Of a stretch of DNA of 64,000 bases, positions 36,800 to 47,432 are shown in pieces (the first letter of the stretch is position 1; each line of letters opens with the position of its first letter). The position numbers and the translations under genes were made by a program. The notes under the pieces were generated by a model. That model did not search any database and had not been told where the DNA came from. It was given only the letters and a program-made list of their open reading frames with translations. This DNA comes from Pseudoscleropodium purum (Eukaryota; Streptophyta; Bryopsida; Hypnales; Brachytheciaceae), in NCBI GenBank assembly GCA_963969395.1, contig OZ017797.1, positions 21,514,001-21,578,000 of the forward strand, read 5' to 3'.

Positions 36800-37641
36800 A
36801 AATCCAAACCTCAAATGAATTTTTCTGCATAATAAAAAGGAGAGGAAAAGATTCTAGATTTGAAAAAGACTTTCCACGCTAAAAAGGGAAGGGAGGGCAA
36901 TTTATTGGCTCAAATATCAATGCTTACAAAAGGCCAAAGAATGGCCTACCCAGGAATAAAGAGAGATCAATACCAGTTGCGTCGAGCATGTTTTTCGGAG
37001 TTGTCCATTATTATGGCGTGAGAGAGGTGGTTTCTGGTTGTGTTGGGACTGCTCTAAGGTTCCTCAACCTTAGGAGTACCTATATTACACCTGCTTATAC
37101 TTTACAGAATCTGCTTTACAGAATTCGAGGCTTCTTTTACGGTAGACGAAGAGGATCAAATTTCTCTTTTGTGATCCTTCACATTCACTGCAGTTAGTCA
37201 ATGGGTGCAGATGTGTCACGCGCCCAATCATAACCGAATCTACACAGGAATATAATACATTATAGAGAAGATATCCGTGGTAAAAGTGAACTGGATTTCT
37301 TCACATGTTCACTACAGACAATTAGTTAATGAAGATTTTGACTGCAATGATTCTTTAGTGTGGTAAGGTAGGTGGCACGCTATCAAGAAAAAGTTAACAT
37401 ACGGCTCCTAAAGTTCAGTTGCTTCAACTCTAGCCAATGAGTAATGCAGTAAGCCATGAAGGTGACAGAAGGGAGAAGAATAAGTGCTTGTTGACTTGGG
37501 ACCAACACAAGTCTTCGTGACCTCAGATGTTGATTACCCGGACGGATTTCACAGACAGGGCACAAATGGTGACCGTTCACCCCGTTCAAATTCCTGACAA
37601 ATAGCCAGAAATGTATGTGACGGATGCGCATAATTTGAGAC
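36800..37641. other. Intergenic or 3' flanking DNA
   Basis: No supported gene. 37383-37641 on minus stays open but continues past a stop codon in the exon model that precedes it, so it is probably 3' UTR of the fragment at 37642-38271. Confidence 0.4.
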
Positions 37642-38271
37642 CTAGATACAAGCGTTCAAGATGGAACGGAATAACCCAACCCTCTCTAATTGAACTACTG
37701 CAGAGGAACAAATGGAGTTCTAAATGCAGACATATGTTCACAACTCCACACGAGGAAGTTGTTGGACAAGATTTGTACATTACATGGGAGATTCTCAGGG
37801 TGTAGAAAGAATGTGCAATTAGCTCCGACCAGGACACACAAAGGTGTACCTTACCTCTAAGAAGACGTAATTGGGAAGAAATGAGAGACCCGTGTAAAAT
37901 GCTTCCGTCCTTGCATATTGTTACAAGGTCTCTTCTTTCTTCTAAAGCGCCAATCCATCCTCCACCAACCTCTTGATCATCTATGTTTCCCCTGTCTGCA
38001 AGTCAAGTGAAGTACCAGCCCACTCTTACACAAACTTTTGAAACATGATTGCGAGAAATCAAATAAAATTACAGACAAATGCATTGCCCAATTGAACTTC
38101 CTGGTACTGACACTAAAGCTTGCCGAACTTACAACAACAAGGATGGGAAGTACCTTGACATTATCCTCACCAACACACGGCATGCACCCTCGTCAAGCAT
38201 GGCGTCCGTCACTCTGGATGGCCCCCAACACCTGGGAGACAGTCCTTCTCAAAAAGTGCATACTCTTCAAC
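37642..38271 (-). CDS. Three 3'-terminal exons of an unrecognised gene
   Basis: Exons 38271-38232, 37995-37855 and 37697-37642 join in phase (40 + 141 + 56 = 237 bases) and end at TAG 37644-37642. The sites are a TAG acceptor, a GTGTTG donor, TTGCAG, GTAAGG and CTGCAG. Readable stretches include EYALFEKDCLP, EVGGGWIGALEERRDL, ICKDGSILHGSLISSQLRLL and VVQLERVGLFRS. I do not recognise the family. Upstream exons should lie in 38272-39491. The 40-base exon is absent from the second copy of the block at 41616-43012, where a deletion removes it. This is the 3' part of a gene that may or may not still have intact 5' exons. Confidence 0.45.
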
Positions 38272-39491
38272 CTATGACAAATTAAGAATGATGAATGTTA
38301 GCATCAACAAGTAAAAGGATCACACATCATATTCATTAATTTCGAGTGCCCCACTCCAAAAAGCGATTAATTATTAAAATCAACCAAGGTTTGCTTTTTG
38401 GAGTACCTACTTGAAAATGTGAAAAAACAAAACTGAAGTTGGAAAAAAGTGTGTCTGATCCCAGGTTCGAACTGGGGACCTCTAGTGTGTGAGACTAGCG
38501 TGATGACCGACTACACCAACCAGACAGGACATGGCACTCGAACCGACACTTACCTTTATAATTCAAAAAATTCCATGCCATGGGGCAATAGATAGTTTAT
38601 TTTCGGAGAGGATTATCATAGTGAAGCTGCCGAAATGGGTCGCACTTGAAAAGATGAGAGAGTGTCACAATACCTCAAGCTATTGGAACACAAGGGAAGA
38701 ATTCATAATCAACGCTGCTGAAGGGCAAAACGAGTCAAATTCGAGCACCGCCATTCTCCTCTAGAAAATAACGAAATTCCATAGACACAGATACTGAAAG
38801 TACGTTGCCAAACCTACATTTCCAAGCCTGTAAGATTGGGAAGTAGCTGGTCCCCGAACTCAAAGAATGATGTGCTCAATCCGGGATCAGGGTACTCCAC
38901 CTGCAGGGTCATCAAGCATCAGATCAGGTGGAAGAAACCCCTTCGGTATATATGTTGGTTTTTTCCTAATTGCAGACCAGCCATATCCTGCCCTGAACCG
39001 TTTGAAGAGAGATCGAATATCGATATGTACAGTACCTCATCTCCGAAGCCACATCACATTTCTGTAGAAAATTTCTACTGATAGCGAGGGGGGAACTTTT
39101 TCAGAATGTTCATGAAGTTATCTCTTCGAACTACGTCGAGTATTTCATAAGCTTCGTGTACGTGACATAAAAATATGGGCCCCCATCTCAATTTAAAGTG
39201 TGTGGTAGCAGCCCTCCTGTTGGAAAACAAGCTCACACGAAGCATGACGAATTCTGATTTAGGTCCACGTATTGAAACCAGTCAAATTCCATCTCGAGAT
39301 TAAGAAGGCACCTTAGCAAGGATGCCCAAATCCTCGTTGTTTGTGAAGTTAAGCTCGACAGGTCGTGTGCTTCCAGATATTCAGACGAGGACATGAATTC
39401 TCGTGCTCCTCCAAAAGAAGCTTGGCACTCTAAAAGATATGTTTCGTAATAGTCCGGCAGTTGTTGAAGCTTAAGTCTCTTGCTTCCAATT
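38037..39491 (-). pseudogene. Duplicated block A: unrecognised minus-strand gene with nested tRNA-Val
   Basis: Direct repeat of 41616-43012. On minus, acceptor TTGCAG at 39492 opens an exon of about 80 codons (LQQLPDYYETYLLECQASF, SSSEYLEAHDLSSLTSQ, LLRCLLNLEMEFDWF). A GTTTCA donor and CCAACAG acceptor 62 bases apart could join it in phase to a second exon near 39210 (AATTHFKLRWGPIFLCHVHE), which in this copy meets TAG, where block B has TGG, and an extra T. Exons further downstream are at 37642-38271. The family is not recognised. The gene is probably damaged here, though the first exon is intact. Confidence 0.45.
38452..38525 (-). tRNA. trnV-CAC: tRNA-Val (anticodon CAC), copy A
   Basis: 74 bases on minus. 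Acceptor GTCTGGT pairs with ATCAGAC (one G-T), discriminator A. D-arm GTG/CAC, anticodon stem CTAGT/ACTAG with loop CTCACAC, T-arm CCCAG/CTGGG with loop TTCGAAC. Both internal Pol III boxes are present (TGGTGTAGTCGG and GTTCGAACC). A run of six T lies a few bases downstream as terminator. It differs from the usual plant tRNA-Val(CAC) in a few stem positions with pairing kept. No CCA encoded, as expected for a nuclear gene. Confidence 0.9.
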
Positions 39492-40587
39492 CTGCAAGAC
39501 TAACCGAAATCAGGAGACATACTTCCGCAACCAATCATGCCCGCGAGGAAGAACTGTAAATCTTATTCTCTACAGACAGCGAAAAAATCCTAGAGTGCGA
39601 CTGCTCTTCTATACTCCATCCAACTGGGCAAAATGTTATTCCAAACGATGCATTATCTTACTCTACAACAAATCACGAGTCATCGAGATGGCGACAAAAA
39701 TGAACGTCAACCTTTGCACAGGAAGTTCTCACATTCCGCGAAAGGGGGAAAAGTCATCACCACGTCGCTCAATTTCCTACTCCATTATCACCATTGGGTG
39801 ACAATACTCGCCTCGTCGCAGAATTGCAACTCGCAGAAGCGACATCTGCGCAGTAATCTGCAATCCTCGGCGTCAACATGCTCTTCCTCGTGATGCAGAG
39901 GTAGATTCATCCTCCACGTGAAATTCATCTTGAAATGCAAAAGAAAGTTGAAAAAAAAAATTAATTAACTAATTAATTTTTTGGAAAGTGATGTGACACT
40001 ATTGCGACCATGTCAGACTGCACTGCTGGCAGCGCATTCACAGTGTTTTCAGGCCATGATAACTCACAGTCTCTTGTTGGCCTCAAAAATCTTCCAATGG
40101 CGTTTCTGTAATATCCTATAGACACGTAGGTATTTTGAAGCTCATCACGTACTAGTAGCATAGTTGAAAATTCCAAGTCACCTCACATGTTGACACCATT
40201 ATTGCCAACAAAAATCCTACTTGTTTGCATGTAATTCTTGATGACTACAATTGCCCCGTAAAGGCCTTTATTGAGTCCAAAAACTTTCTAATGGAACAAT
40301 GTGTTTGAAATATTTGTTGAATAGATATTTTTTATATATTAAAACCACATGGTGCATTTTTAGGTTTAGATTTCTTTGTACAAAGAGTAGAGTTCATGAC
40401 GCACATAATTGATTCAACCAATCCAAAAAAAAATTAAATTTATCATTTTTAATATCATCATAAAGTTCAAAACCACTAGAAATTATACTATCTTTCATAA
40501 AATTGCCAATTTTTTTTGTTACAAGCGGGAATGCTTGTACATTTACTAATATCGATTCTCTCACAAAACTAATGTATCTCCTGGGAT
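39492..40587. other. Intergenic DNA with a family-3 MITE fragment
   Basis: 39960-40105 carries GTGATGTGACAC, GACCATGTCAGAC, a CATTCACAG phrase and the right terminus CCTCAAAAATCTTCCAAT of MITE family 3. The rest shows no supported gene. Confidence 0.5.
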
Positions 40588-40589
40588 TT

Positions 40590-41570
40590 GAAAAATAGGC
40601 TTTGTAATTCAGGAGGTTGTCAATCTCAAGTGATGGAATCGCGGGGCAAGCGAAAAAGGGTGCAGTCCTTCACACAACGTGCCCTTGCATTCTCAAGTCG
40701 TGGTGATCTACCCACATCATCTCTTGAAAGTGTTCTAAATCAACAGTGGTGCCTTCAAGGCATCCTTCCAACGGAACCGCCAGTGGTGTAACGTCTTCGT
40801 CTAAATGCATCTTGGTGTGCCACAGGTTCCTAAGAAACATTGGTCTGACGATGCCCGTTAGGAGATGGCCAAATCTGTCTATAGTACCATCACACAGAAA
40901 ACTAGAGAAGTAGTAAAGTCTGCGTCATTTCTATCGATAAGTTGTGACAAGGTTTCAACACCGAAGAACTAAGCTTGGATGTATGTCCTTCAGGATTGCG
41001 CCAGAGTACCGCATTTTTTTTTTTTTTTTTCTCTGATCCGCATAACAGAGGGAGGAAATGCCACAAACTTGAACAAACATATATTATGAATGCATTGGGC
41101 AAGGAGGGTGGTTTGTCTACCCAAGACATCCGCGAGCGTTTATTGTGTTTTGGTACGGACGGGGCTTCAATCTGTAATGCAAGGGACTGGAAACTGGGGT
41201 TACCACTCAGTCGATGAAGTATCACGGACCCTTCTTGCTAGGAATGCATTATGTAGCTCATAGGACAAATCTTGTTGTAGAGAGCCGTTTTCAAACTTGG
41301 AAGATGTGCCCATGATCGAAATCTTGCTTTCAGCTCTTCATGTTTCTTCTCCAGATCTCCCAAGAGACGAACTGAGTTGAACAAGATCTCAGATTTGATT
41401 TAGACGATAAAAGGAGATAAAACAAGGTGGATCTTAATGTTAGCACCATTAAAAAGAGTGCTACGTGAACATCGCAACGGGCTTGTAAAGATGTATAGCG
41501 ATCAGTACGTACGTCACTCCAGACCAGTAGTAAGTGCAGCCAAGGCGAATTTTCAAAACCTTGAGTGATT
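40590..41570 (+). pseudogene. Decayed hAT transposase
   Basis: Readable in pieces across all three frames: KHWSDDAR, FLSISCDKVST, LCFGTDGAS (motif 41149-41169), VAHRTNLVV (41253-41279), then TRWILMLAPLKRVLREH from 41422. These are landmarks, in the right order, of the catalytic region of a plant hAT transposase of the zinc-finger type. Several stops and frameshifts, plus a run of 17 T at 41014-41030 splitting a hydrophobic strand, make it inactive. Termini were not identified. It lies between the two direct blocks. Confidence 0.75.
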
Positions 41571-41615
41571 TGATAACTCTCCTAAATTCCCTTCTTGTCC
41601 AGTAGGAAGTCCAGT

Positions 41616-43012
41616 GAAACCTGATTGCGAGAAATCGAATAAAATTACAGACAAGATCATTTTGCCCAATTGGACTTCCTGTTACTGACACTCAAGCTTG
41701 CCGAGCTTACAACGACAGGGATGGGAAGTACGTCGACACTATCCTCAACACATGCATCCTTGCCAAGAATGGGATCCGTCAAACCCATGACAAATCAAGA
41801 ATGATGAGTGTTAGCATCAGCAAGAAATAAGATGACACATCATAATATTCATTATTTGGGAGTGTACCACTCTCCAAAGTGATTACTTAATCAATTAAGG
41901 TTTGCTTTTCGGAGTTCTTACTTGAAAGAGTGAAAAAAAAAAGATTTGGTGATGAGAAACAGTATGTCTGATCCCAGGTTCGAACTGGGGACCTCTAGTG
42001 TGTGAGACTAGCGTGATGACCGACTACACCAACCAGACAAGGCATGGCGATTTTACGGAGACTTCACTTAATAATTCAATAAATTCCATGCCAGGCAGCA
42101 ATAGATACGGTAATTACTTTCGGGCTGGATTATCATGGTGAAGCGGCCGAAATGGGTCGCACTTGAATAAGATAAGAGTTGTCGCGATACCTCGAGCTTT
42201 ACACGATTGGAACACAAGGGAAGAATTCAGGATTAATGCTGCTGAAGGTGCAAAACTAGTCAAATTCTAGCAGCGCCAATCTCCTCTAGCAAATATCGAA
42301 ATTCCAAAGTAGGTGGTATGTTGCCAGATCGACATTTCCAAGGCTATAAAATTGGGAACTAGGTGGTCCCCGAACTCAAAGAATTATGCGCTCAATCCGG
42401 GATCACGGTACTCCACCTGCAGGATTATCAAGCATCAGATCAGGCGGAAGAAACCCCTTCGGTATAAATGTTGGATTACAGACCAGCCTCATCCTGCCCT
42501 GAACCATTTGAAGAGAGGTCGAATACCGATATGAACATCATCTCCGAAGCTCGCTCCGAAGCCACATCACATTCCTGTAGAAATTTCCACTGATAGCGAG
42601 AGGGGGACTTTCTCAGATTGTTCATCAAGTTATCTCTTCCAACTACGTCAAGCATCTCCTCAGCTTTGTGTACGTGACACAAAAATATAGCCCCCCATCT
42701 CAATTTAAAGAGTGTAGTAGCAGCCCTCCTCTTGAAAAACAAGCTCACACGAAGCATGACGAATTCTGATATAGGTCCACGCATTGAAACCAGTCAAATC
42801 CCATCTCGAGATTAAGAAGGCACCTTAGCAAGGATGCTCAAATCCTCGTTGTTTGTGAAGTTAAACTTGACAGGTCGTGTGCTTCCAGACATTCGGAAGA
42901 GGACATGCATGAATTCTTTTCTCGTGCAACTCCAAAAGAAGCTCGACACTCGAAAAGATACGTTTCGTAATAGTCCGGCAGTTGTTGAAGCTTAATATAA
43001 GGCTCTTGCTTC
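41616..43012 (-). pseudogene. Duplicated block B of the unrecognised gene
   Basis: Homologous to 38037-39491 in the same orientation, with many substitutions and indels. The first exon carries TGA where block A has TGG and a 9-base in-frame insertion. The second exon stays open further than in A (42784-42476, including the part after the A stop). The 40-base exon near 38250 is deleted. Similarity to A ends at CTTGCTTCCAA, two bases inside the exon, where the hairpin at 43016 begins. Clearly a pseudogene. Confidence 0.6.
41965..42038 (-). tRNA. trnV-CAC: tRNA-Val (anticodon CAC), copy B
   Basis: All 74 bases match copy A at 38452-38525, although the flanks on both sides have diverged. All stems and both Pol III boxes are intact. 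No T-run follows immediately; the first long one (ten T on minus) is roughly 25 bases downstream, so termination may be less tight than for copy A. Confidence 0.88.
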
Positions 43013-43015
43013 CAA

Positions 43016-43218
43016 AGTCTATGCCTCTGCTTGTGTTAAGATCCAAATTTTCATGATTTGCACTTGTTCCATACCAAGCTGCCGTAAGATCTCAAATATA
43101 AACTGCTCCTGCACTATACGTGAAAGCAACTTGTCTATTTGAGATCTTACGGCAGCTTGGTATGGAACAAGTGCAAATCATGAAAATTTGGATCTTAACA
43201 CAATCAGAGGCATAGACT
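43016..43218. repeat. Near-perfect hairpin: 83-base arms, 37-base loop
   Basis: Left arm 43016-43098, right arm 43136-43218. I see one mismatch over 83 pairs. The loop is 43099-43135. The ends read AGTCTATGCCTCTG and its complement. No clear target duplication is visible, and no other copy lies in the window. A transcript from either strand would fold into a long stem. Confidence 0.9.
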
Positions 43219-43376
43219 CTGCCTGCTCTCAACCAATGAGTCAGGGCACGTAAGGGTTAACTGGCACTGACTGGGACTTAACTGGGACTTCGCTTCCTCG
43301 CCCCACAGGTATAAATCTCAGGGTCTCCCTTCCCATTTTCCCACTTCGCTCTTCACGATCATCACTTCTATTTTTC
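43219..43376 (+). promoter_or_regulatory. TATA promoter separated from its gene by a copia insertion
   Basis: CCAAT near 43234, ATGAGTCAG just after, and TATAAAT at 43310-43316 precede a pyrimidine-rich leader that breaks off at the copia LTR (43377). The leader resumes at 48704, with an ATG at 48771. Without the insertion the TATA-to-ATG distance would be about 130 bases. Confidence 0.45.
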
Positions 43377-43527
43377 TGATGGAATTCAAGAAGGATACAA
43401 AAATGATATATATTAACCACACCATGATGGATTTCAAGTACATGGTAGCTATTATAGTACTACCTAAATCTATGAACAGTCACACCTTTTCAGTACTACA
43501 ACTAATGTCTAATTCTCTATTCTAACA
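43377..43527 (-). repeat. 3' LTR of the copia element
   Basis: 151 bases; on minus starts TGTTAGAATAGAG and ends CCATCA. Differs from the 5' LTR by a single T/C in CACACCTTTTC. Confidence 0.95.
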
Positions 43528-43540
43528 CTCCCATTGAATT
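43528..43540 (-). other. Polypurine tract of the copia element
   Basis: On minus TTCAATGGGAG abuts the 3' LTR, the expected place for plus-strand priming. Confidence 0.6.
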
Positions 43541-43575
43541 TGATATTAGTTGTTTCATCTATAGCGTCGATTTTG

Positions 43576-44217
43576 TTAATTTGGTGTGATCAATCCTTTG
43601 TGTTTTTGTGCTTTTGTACTTGATCTGGGACTTGTTGGTCGTGGACTTGATAGGTCATTTAGCCCCCATTGTATTGCTTTAGTTCTTACACCAAAGTTGT
43701 GTGTACACCATATATGTTTTGTTTTAGGAAGTGCTTTCGTTAATACATCTGCTACCATAAGTTCTATTGAACAATAATTTATCTTGATCTCAGATTTTTC
43801 TACATGTTCTCTTATAAAGTGATGACGTATTTCTATATGTTTTGTTCTTGCATGGTATTTGGGATTCTCAATAAGTGCGATTGCACTTCTATTATCACAA
43901 TTTATTGTTATTGGTGATGTTTGAGGTTCTTGTATATCACCAAGGAGACTTCTCAACCACAAAGCTTCTTTCACAACTTCAATGCATCCCAAGTATTCTA
44001 CTTTAGTGCTGCTTAGGGCCACAATATTTTGTCGCTTATTGCTCCAAGAAATTGATGTGCCATTAATTAAGAAAATATAGCCAGATGTAGATCTTCTTTT
44101 GTCAGTTTCTCCAACCCAATCCGAGTTAGTATATCCAACTGGGCTAATTAAATCTTCACTATTTAACTTTCCATCATAAGTCAAATAATAATCTAATGTA
44201 CCTTGTAAGTATCTCAT
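43576..44217 (-). pseudogene. Copia RNase H domain
   Basis: Open for 213 codons. Shows GYTNSDWVGETDKRRSTSGY, SWSNKRQNIVALSSTKVEY, TINCDNRSAIALIENP, KHIEIRHHFIRE and DVLTKALP, the usual order of copia RNase H. It is separated from the RT part by an in-frame TAA at 44260-44262. The last 40 codons after the domain are Ser/Thr/Pro-rich tail. Confidence 0.9.
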
Positions 44218-44259
44218 TATGCATTTTACAGCCGTCCAATGAGAGGGTCTTGGACTGAA

Positions 44260-45260
44260 TTAAAAATGGGACACTACTCCCACTGCATAGGCTATATCGG
44301 GTCGTGTGCAAATCATTGCATACATCAAACTACCAACTGCACTTTGATATGGTATTTCCTCCATTGCTTGTTTTTCTTCTCCTGTTTTAGGACACGTTTC
44401 ATTTGTTAGCTTAAATCCAGTGGCAAAAGGCGTATCAATGGGTTTACAATCTATCATATTGTATTTCTTTAAAACATTTTGTATATAATGTCTTTGGTTT
44501 AATTTAAGTTCTTGCTTTGAAAAGTTTCTCTCAATTTGAATTCCTAATAGAGATTGGACCGGACCTTGGTCCGTCATCTCAAATTCATCACTTAATAATT
44601 TCTTATACTTTTGAATTAATTGTCTTTTCTCATTGCAAATTATTAAACAATCATCAATATAAATTGGAACAATCACTATGAGAGGTGGTTTTGAATAAAT
44701 ATAAACATTAGAATCAGCTGAACTTACATGAAACCCAATATCTTTCATGTAATTTCTAATTCGTTGATACCAATATCTTGCTGATTGTTTAAGTCCGTAA
44801 ATTGTTTTATTTAATTTACAAACTAAATGTTCAAACCCTTTCCTAGCAAATCCAGGAGGTTGCATCATATATATGTCTCATTTAAAACACCATTTAAGAA
44901 TGCCGTTTTAACATCCATTAAATGTACTTCATATCCTTTCTTTGCTGCAATAGCAAGCAAAGTTCGAAGAGAAGTAATTTTTACAATTGAAGAAAATGTT
45001 TCATGAAAATCAAGTCCGGGCATTTGGAAAAACCCCTTTGCCACTAGCCTTGCTTTTCGTCTGTCAACTACACCATCAGCTTTTAATTTCAATTTAAAAA
45101 TCCATTTACATCCAATGGGTTTTCTATCTTTTGGTGGCTCAACTAATGACCGTGTATCATTTTTTATCAAAGAATCATATTCTTGTTTTACAGCCTCCAT
45201 CCATTGAGGTGCATCTTCTCTTTGTGAGGCTTCTTTGAGAGTCTTAGGTTCAATAATCAA
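44260..45260 (-). pseudogene. Copia reverse transcriptase, frameshifted
   Basis: First part 45260-44865: EASQREDAPQWMEAV, WIFKLKLKADG, RLVAKGF, LMDVKTAFLNG. Second part 44868-44260: MMQPPGF, CKLNKTIYGLKQSARYWY, IPIYIDDCLII (YIDD where YVDD is usual), LLGIQIERN, YQSAVGSLMYAM, RPDIAYAVG. The two parts are shifted by an extra AT in a TATATAT run at about 44868-44878. An in-frame TAA at 45312 separates this from the preceding linker. Confidence 0.9.
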
Positions 45261-45311
45261 GTCTGTAGAGGTTAAAGCTTGTATATAAGCTAAATATTTG
45301 TTTCCACTTGT

Positions 45312-45848
45312 TTAAATGTTTTCTATAGCCTTTTTTCTTAATTTACGAGCTCTTTGAGACTTTCTTACCCCGGTGGTTTCTTCAATTTGATCTGGTATGT
45401 TTTCTATGGCATCATTTTGCTCATCAATGTCTTCAAATAAATTCTCAGGTAAAAATTGAATAGGATCAAACTCATTAATCTCATTAGTAGGGTCTTCACT
45501 TGTAATTTCATTGTCGTTCCTTGTTTCTTCAAGGTTTGTTGAACTTATCCCCAAGACATCAAAACTTTTGTCATCATAAGATAGTGATTTTTGCACCAAG
45601 GGGATGGGTTCATTATTTGGTTCTAAGTTATTTGGAGGATGTACTTCCCCTACCTTATTTTGTTGGGAAGGTAACAAAATACTTCCTCTAGATATTGAAT
45701 GAAAGTCCTTATTTAAGGATATATCCAAATTTTGTGATTTGGATAAGGGAATTTCTTCATTGAAGATAACATCCCTACTAACAATAATCTTCTTTGACTT
45801 AGGATCATACAATCTATATCCTTTTGTGCTTTCACTATATCCTAGCAA
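45312..45848 (-). pseudogene. Copia integrase C-terminal part and linker
   Basis: Starts within LLGYSESTKGYRLYDPKSKK, followed by IIVSRDVIFNEE, both standard after the integrase core, then an acidic, low-complexity linker up to RKSQRARKLRKK. A frameshift at about 45872 divides it from the core. Confidence 0.85.
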
Positions 45849-45871
45849 TTTACATTTCTTTGACTTATAAT

Positions 45872-47129
45872 CTAATTTTTGTCTTTGGTTGGTATATGCA
45901 CATATGCATCACATCCGAAGGTTCTTATATGCTTCAGTGAAGGTTTAATTCCCGACCACACTTCTTCAGGAGTTTTATTTTCTAATGCACTATGTGTAGA
46001 TCTATTTTGTAAGTAACATGCCGTAGAAATTGCTTCTGCCCAAAATTGATTTGGCAACTTTGAAAGATGTAACATACATCTTGCGCTTTCAACTAAACTT
46101 CTATTTTTCCTTTCAGCAACTTCGTTTTGTTCTGGAGTATAGGGAGCCGTTAATTCTCTTGCTATTCCATGCTTATTACAAAACTCTAACCAATTTTTAG
46201 ATACATATTCGCCACCATTGTCACTTCGTAACGTTTTGATTGTCTTTTGAGATTGGTTCTCAACTAAAGCTTTGAAGATTTTGAATTTATCTAAAACTTG
46301 AGATTTTTCATAAATGAAATACACAAAAGTTTTCCTTGAAAAACCATCGATAAAGGTGACAAAATATTTCATTTTACCATATGATAAGGTTTGCATTGGT
46401 CGACACACATCGGAATGAACCAATTCTAATATTGTTTTAGTTCTTCTACTTTGACCAATAGGAAACTTAAGACGTTGTTGTTTTCCATACAAACAACTTG
46501 GACAAAATACTAACTTTTGTTGTGGTATTAAGTCCAAGCCTTCAACCATTTGATGTTTAGACATTAATTTTAAATGTTGTTCACCAATGTGACCCATTCT
46601 ATAATGCCAAACATTTATATCAGATTTTGTTGGTATAGAAGAATTACCTATGTCTGAAATTGCATTTGCAATTATTGCATGCTCATCAATTTTCAGGGTT
46701 GACACGACATCCGGACGCAGACGCTGTGTCCGCAGCGTCCGCTGACATTCGCGGTCCCGGCGGACGCAACGTCCGCCCGTCCGCCCGTCTGTCCACCTGT
46801 CCGTCCGCCCGATTACGGCCGTCCAATCGACGCGTGGACTGATCTGGTCCGCACGATCTGGGCGTCCGCCCCGCCCGTCCGCTTTCCGACGGCGGTCAGG
46901 ACGCTACGTCCACTAGCGTCCGGACGTCCGGAAAACGGACGCTATTTTGGGGCGGACGTTGAGATTCGTCAACCTTGTCAATTTTGCAAGAAATATCTAA
47001 CTTGTATAGATTTCTTTGCCATTTTCTTGTGCAAAAAATTTGATTAAGGGAATTATCTTTGACAATACAAACATTTGACTTGAATGTAATATCATATCCA
47101 GAATCTGTAACTTTTCCCATTGAAATCAA
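45872..47129 (-). pseudogene. Copia GAG-pre-integrase and integrase core, split by a MITE
   Basis: The upstream piece 47129-46986 (ISMGKVTDSGYDI, KWQRNLYKLDIS) runs into the MITE at 46694-46977. The downstream piece continues with WHYRMGHIGEQHL and CPSCLYGKQQRLKF (zinc-binding HHCC), HSDVCRPM, LRSDNGGEY and APYTPEQNEVAERKNRSL (catalytic D, D, E present). Insertion plus duplication adds 292 bases, which shifts the frame. Confidence 0.9.
46694..46977. mobile_element. 284-base CpG-rich hAT MITE nested in copia
   Basis: Flanked by exact 8-base duplications TCAATTTT (46686-46693 and 46978-46985). Termini CAGGGTTGAC and GTCAACCTTG are inverted with one mismatch. Eight-base duplication plus CAGGG-type ends is the hAT signature. 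The interior is very GC- and CpG-rich and carries about a dozen CGTCCG/CGGACG hexamers on both strands. No coding capacity; the open frame across it on plus is incidental. Confidence 0.92.
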
Positions 47130-47135
47130 ATTAGT

Positions 47136-47432
47136 TTATAGATTTGGCACATAGAGGATGTCATTTATACGTCGATTTTGTCCATTGGGTAAGTGGACTA
47201 TGATAGATCCTTTTCCTATCACATCACAATAAGTGTTATCTACTAGGTAAACTTTTTCTGGATTTTCTATCTTTGTAAATTGAACGAACCAATTTCTATT
47301 TGGTGTTATGTGGTGTGATGCACCCGAATCCAAATACCAATTATTTGTTTCATTACTTGCATTTACTAAAGCAACAATGAACAAAGTTGGTGGGTCTTCA
47401 CTTGCTATGTTCAATTTAACTTCATTTGGTCT
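47136..47432 (-). pseudogene. Copia protease domain
   Basis: WYLDSGASHHITPNRNWF holds the aspartic protease DSGA active site. Ends at an in-frame TAA (47136) in a position where YVPNL is normally followed by Gln. It begins directly after the TGA that ends gag, in the same frame. Confidence 0.88.

Noticed and set aside
46660..46842. 60-codon plus frame
   Set aside because: Produced by the repeated CGTCCG motif in the hAT MITE; no protein features.
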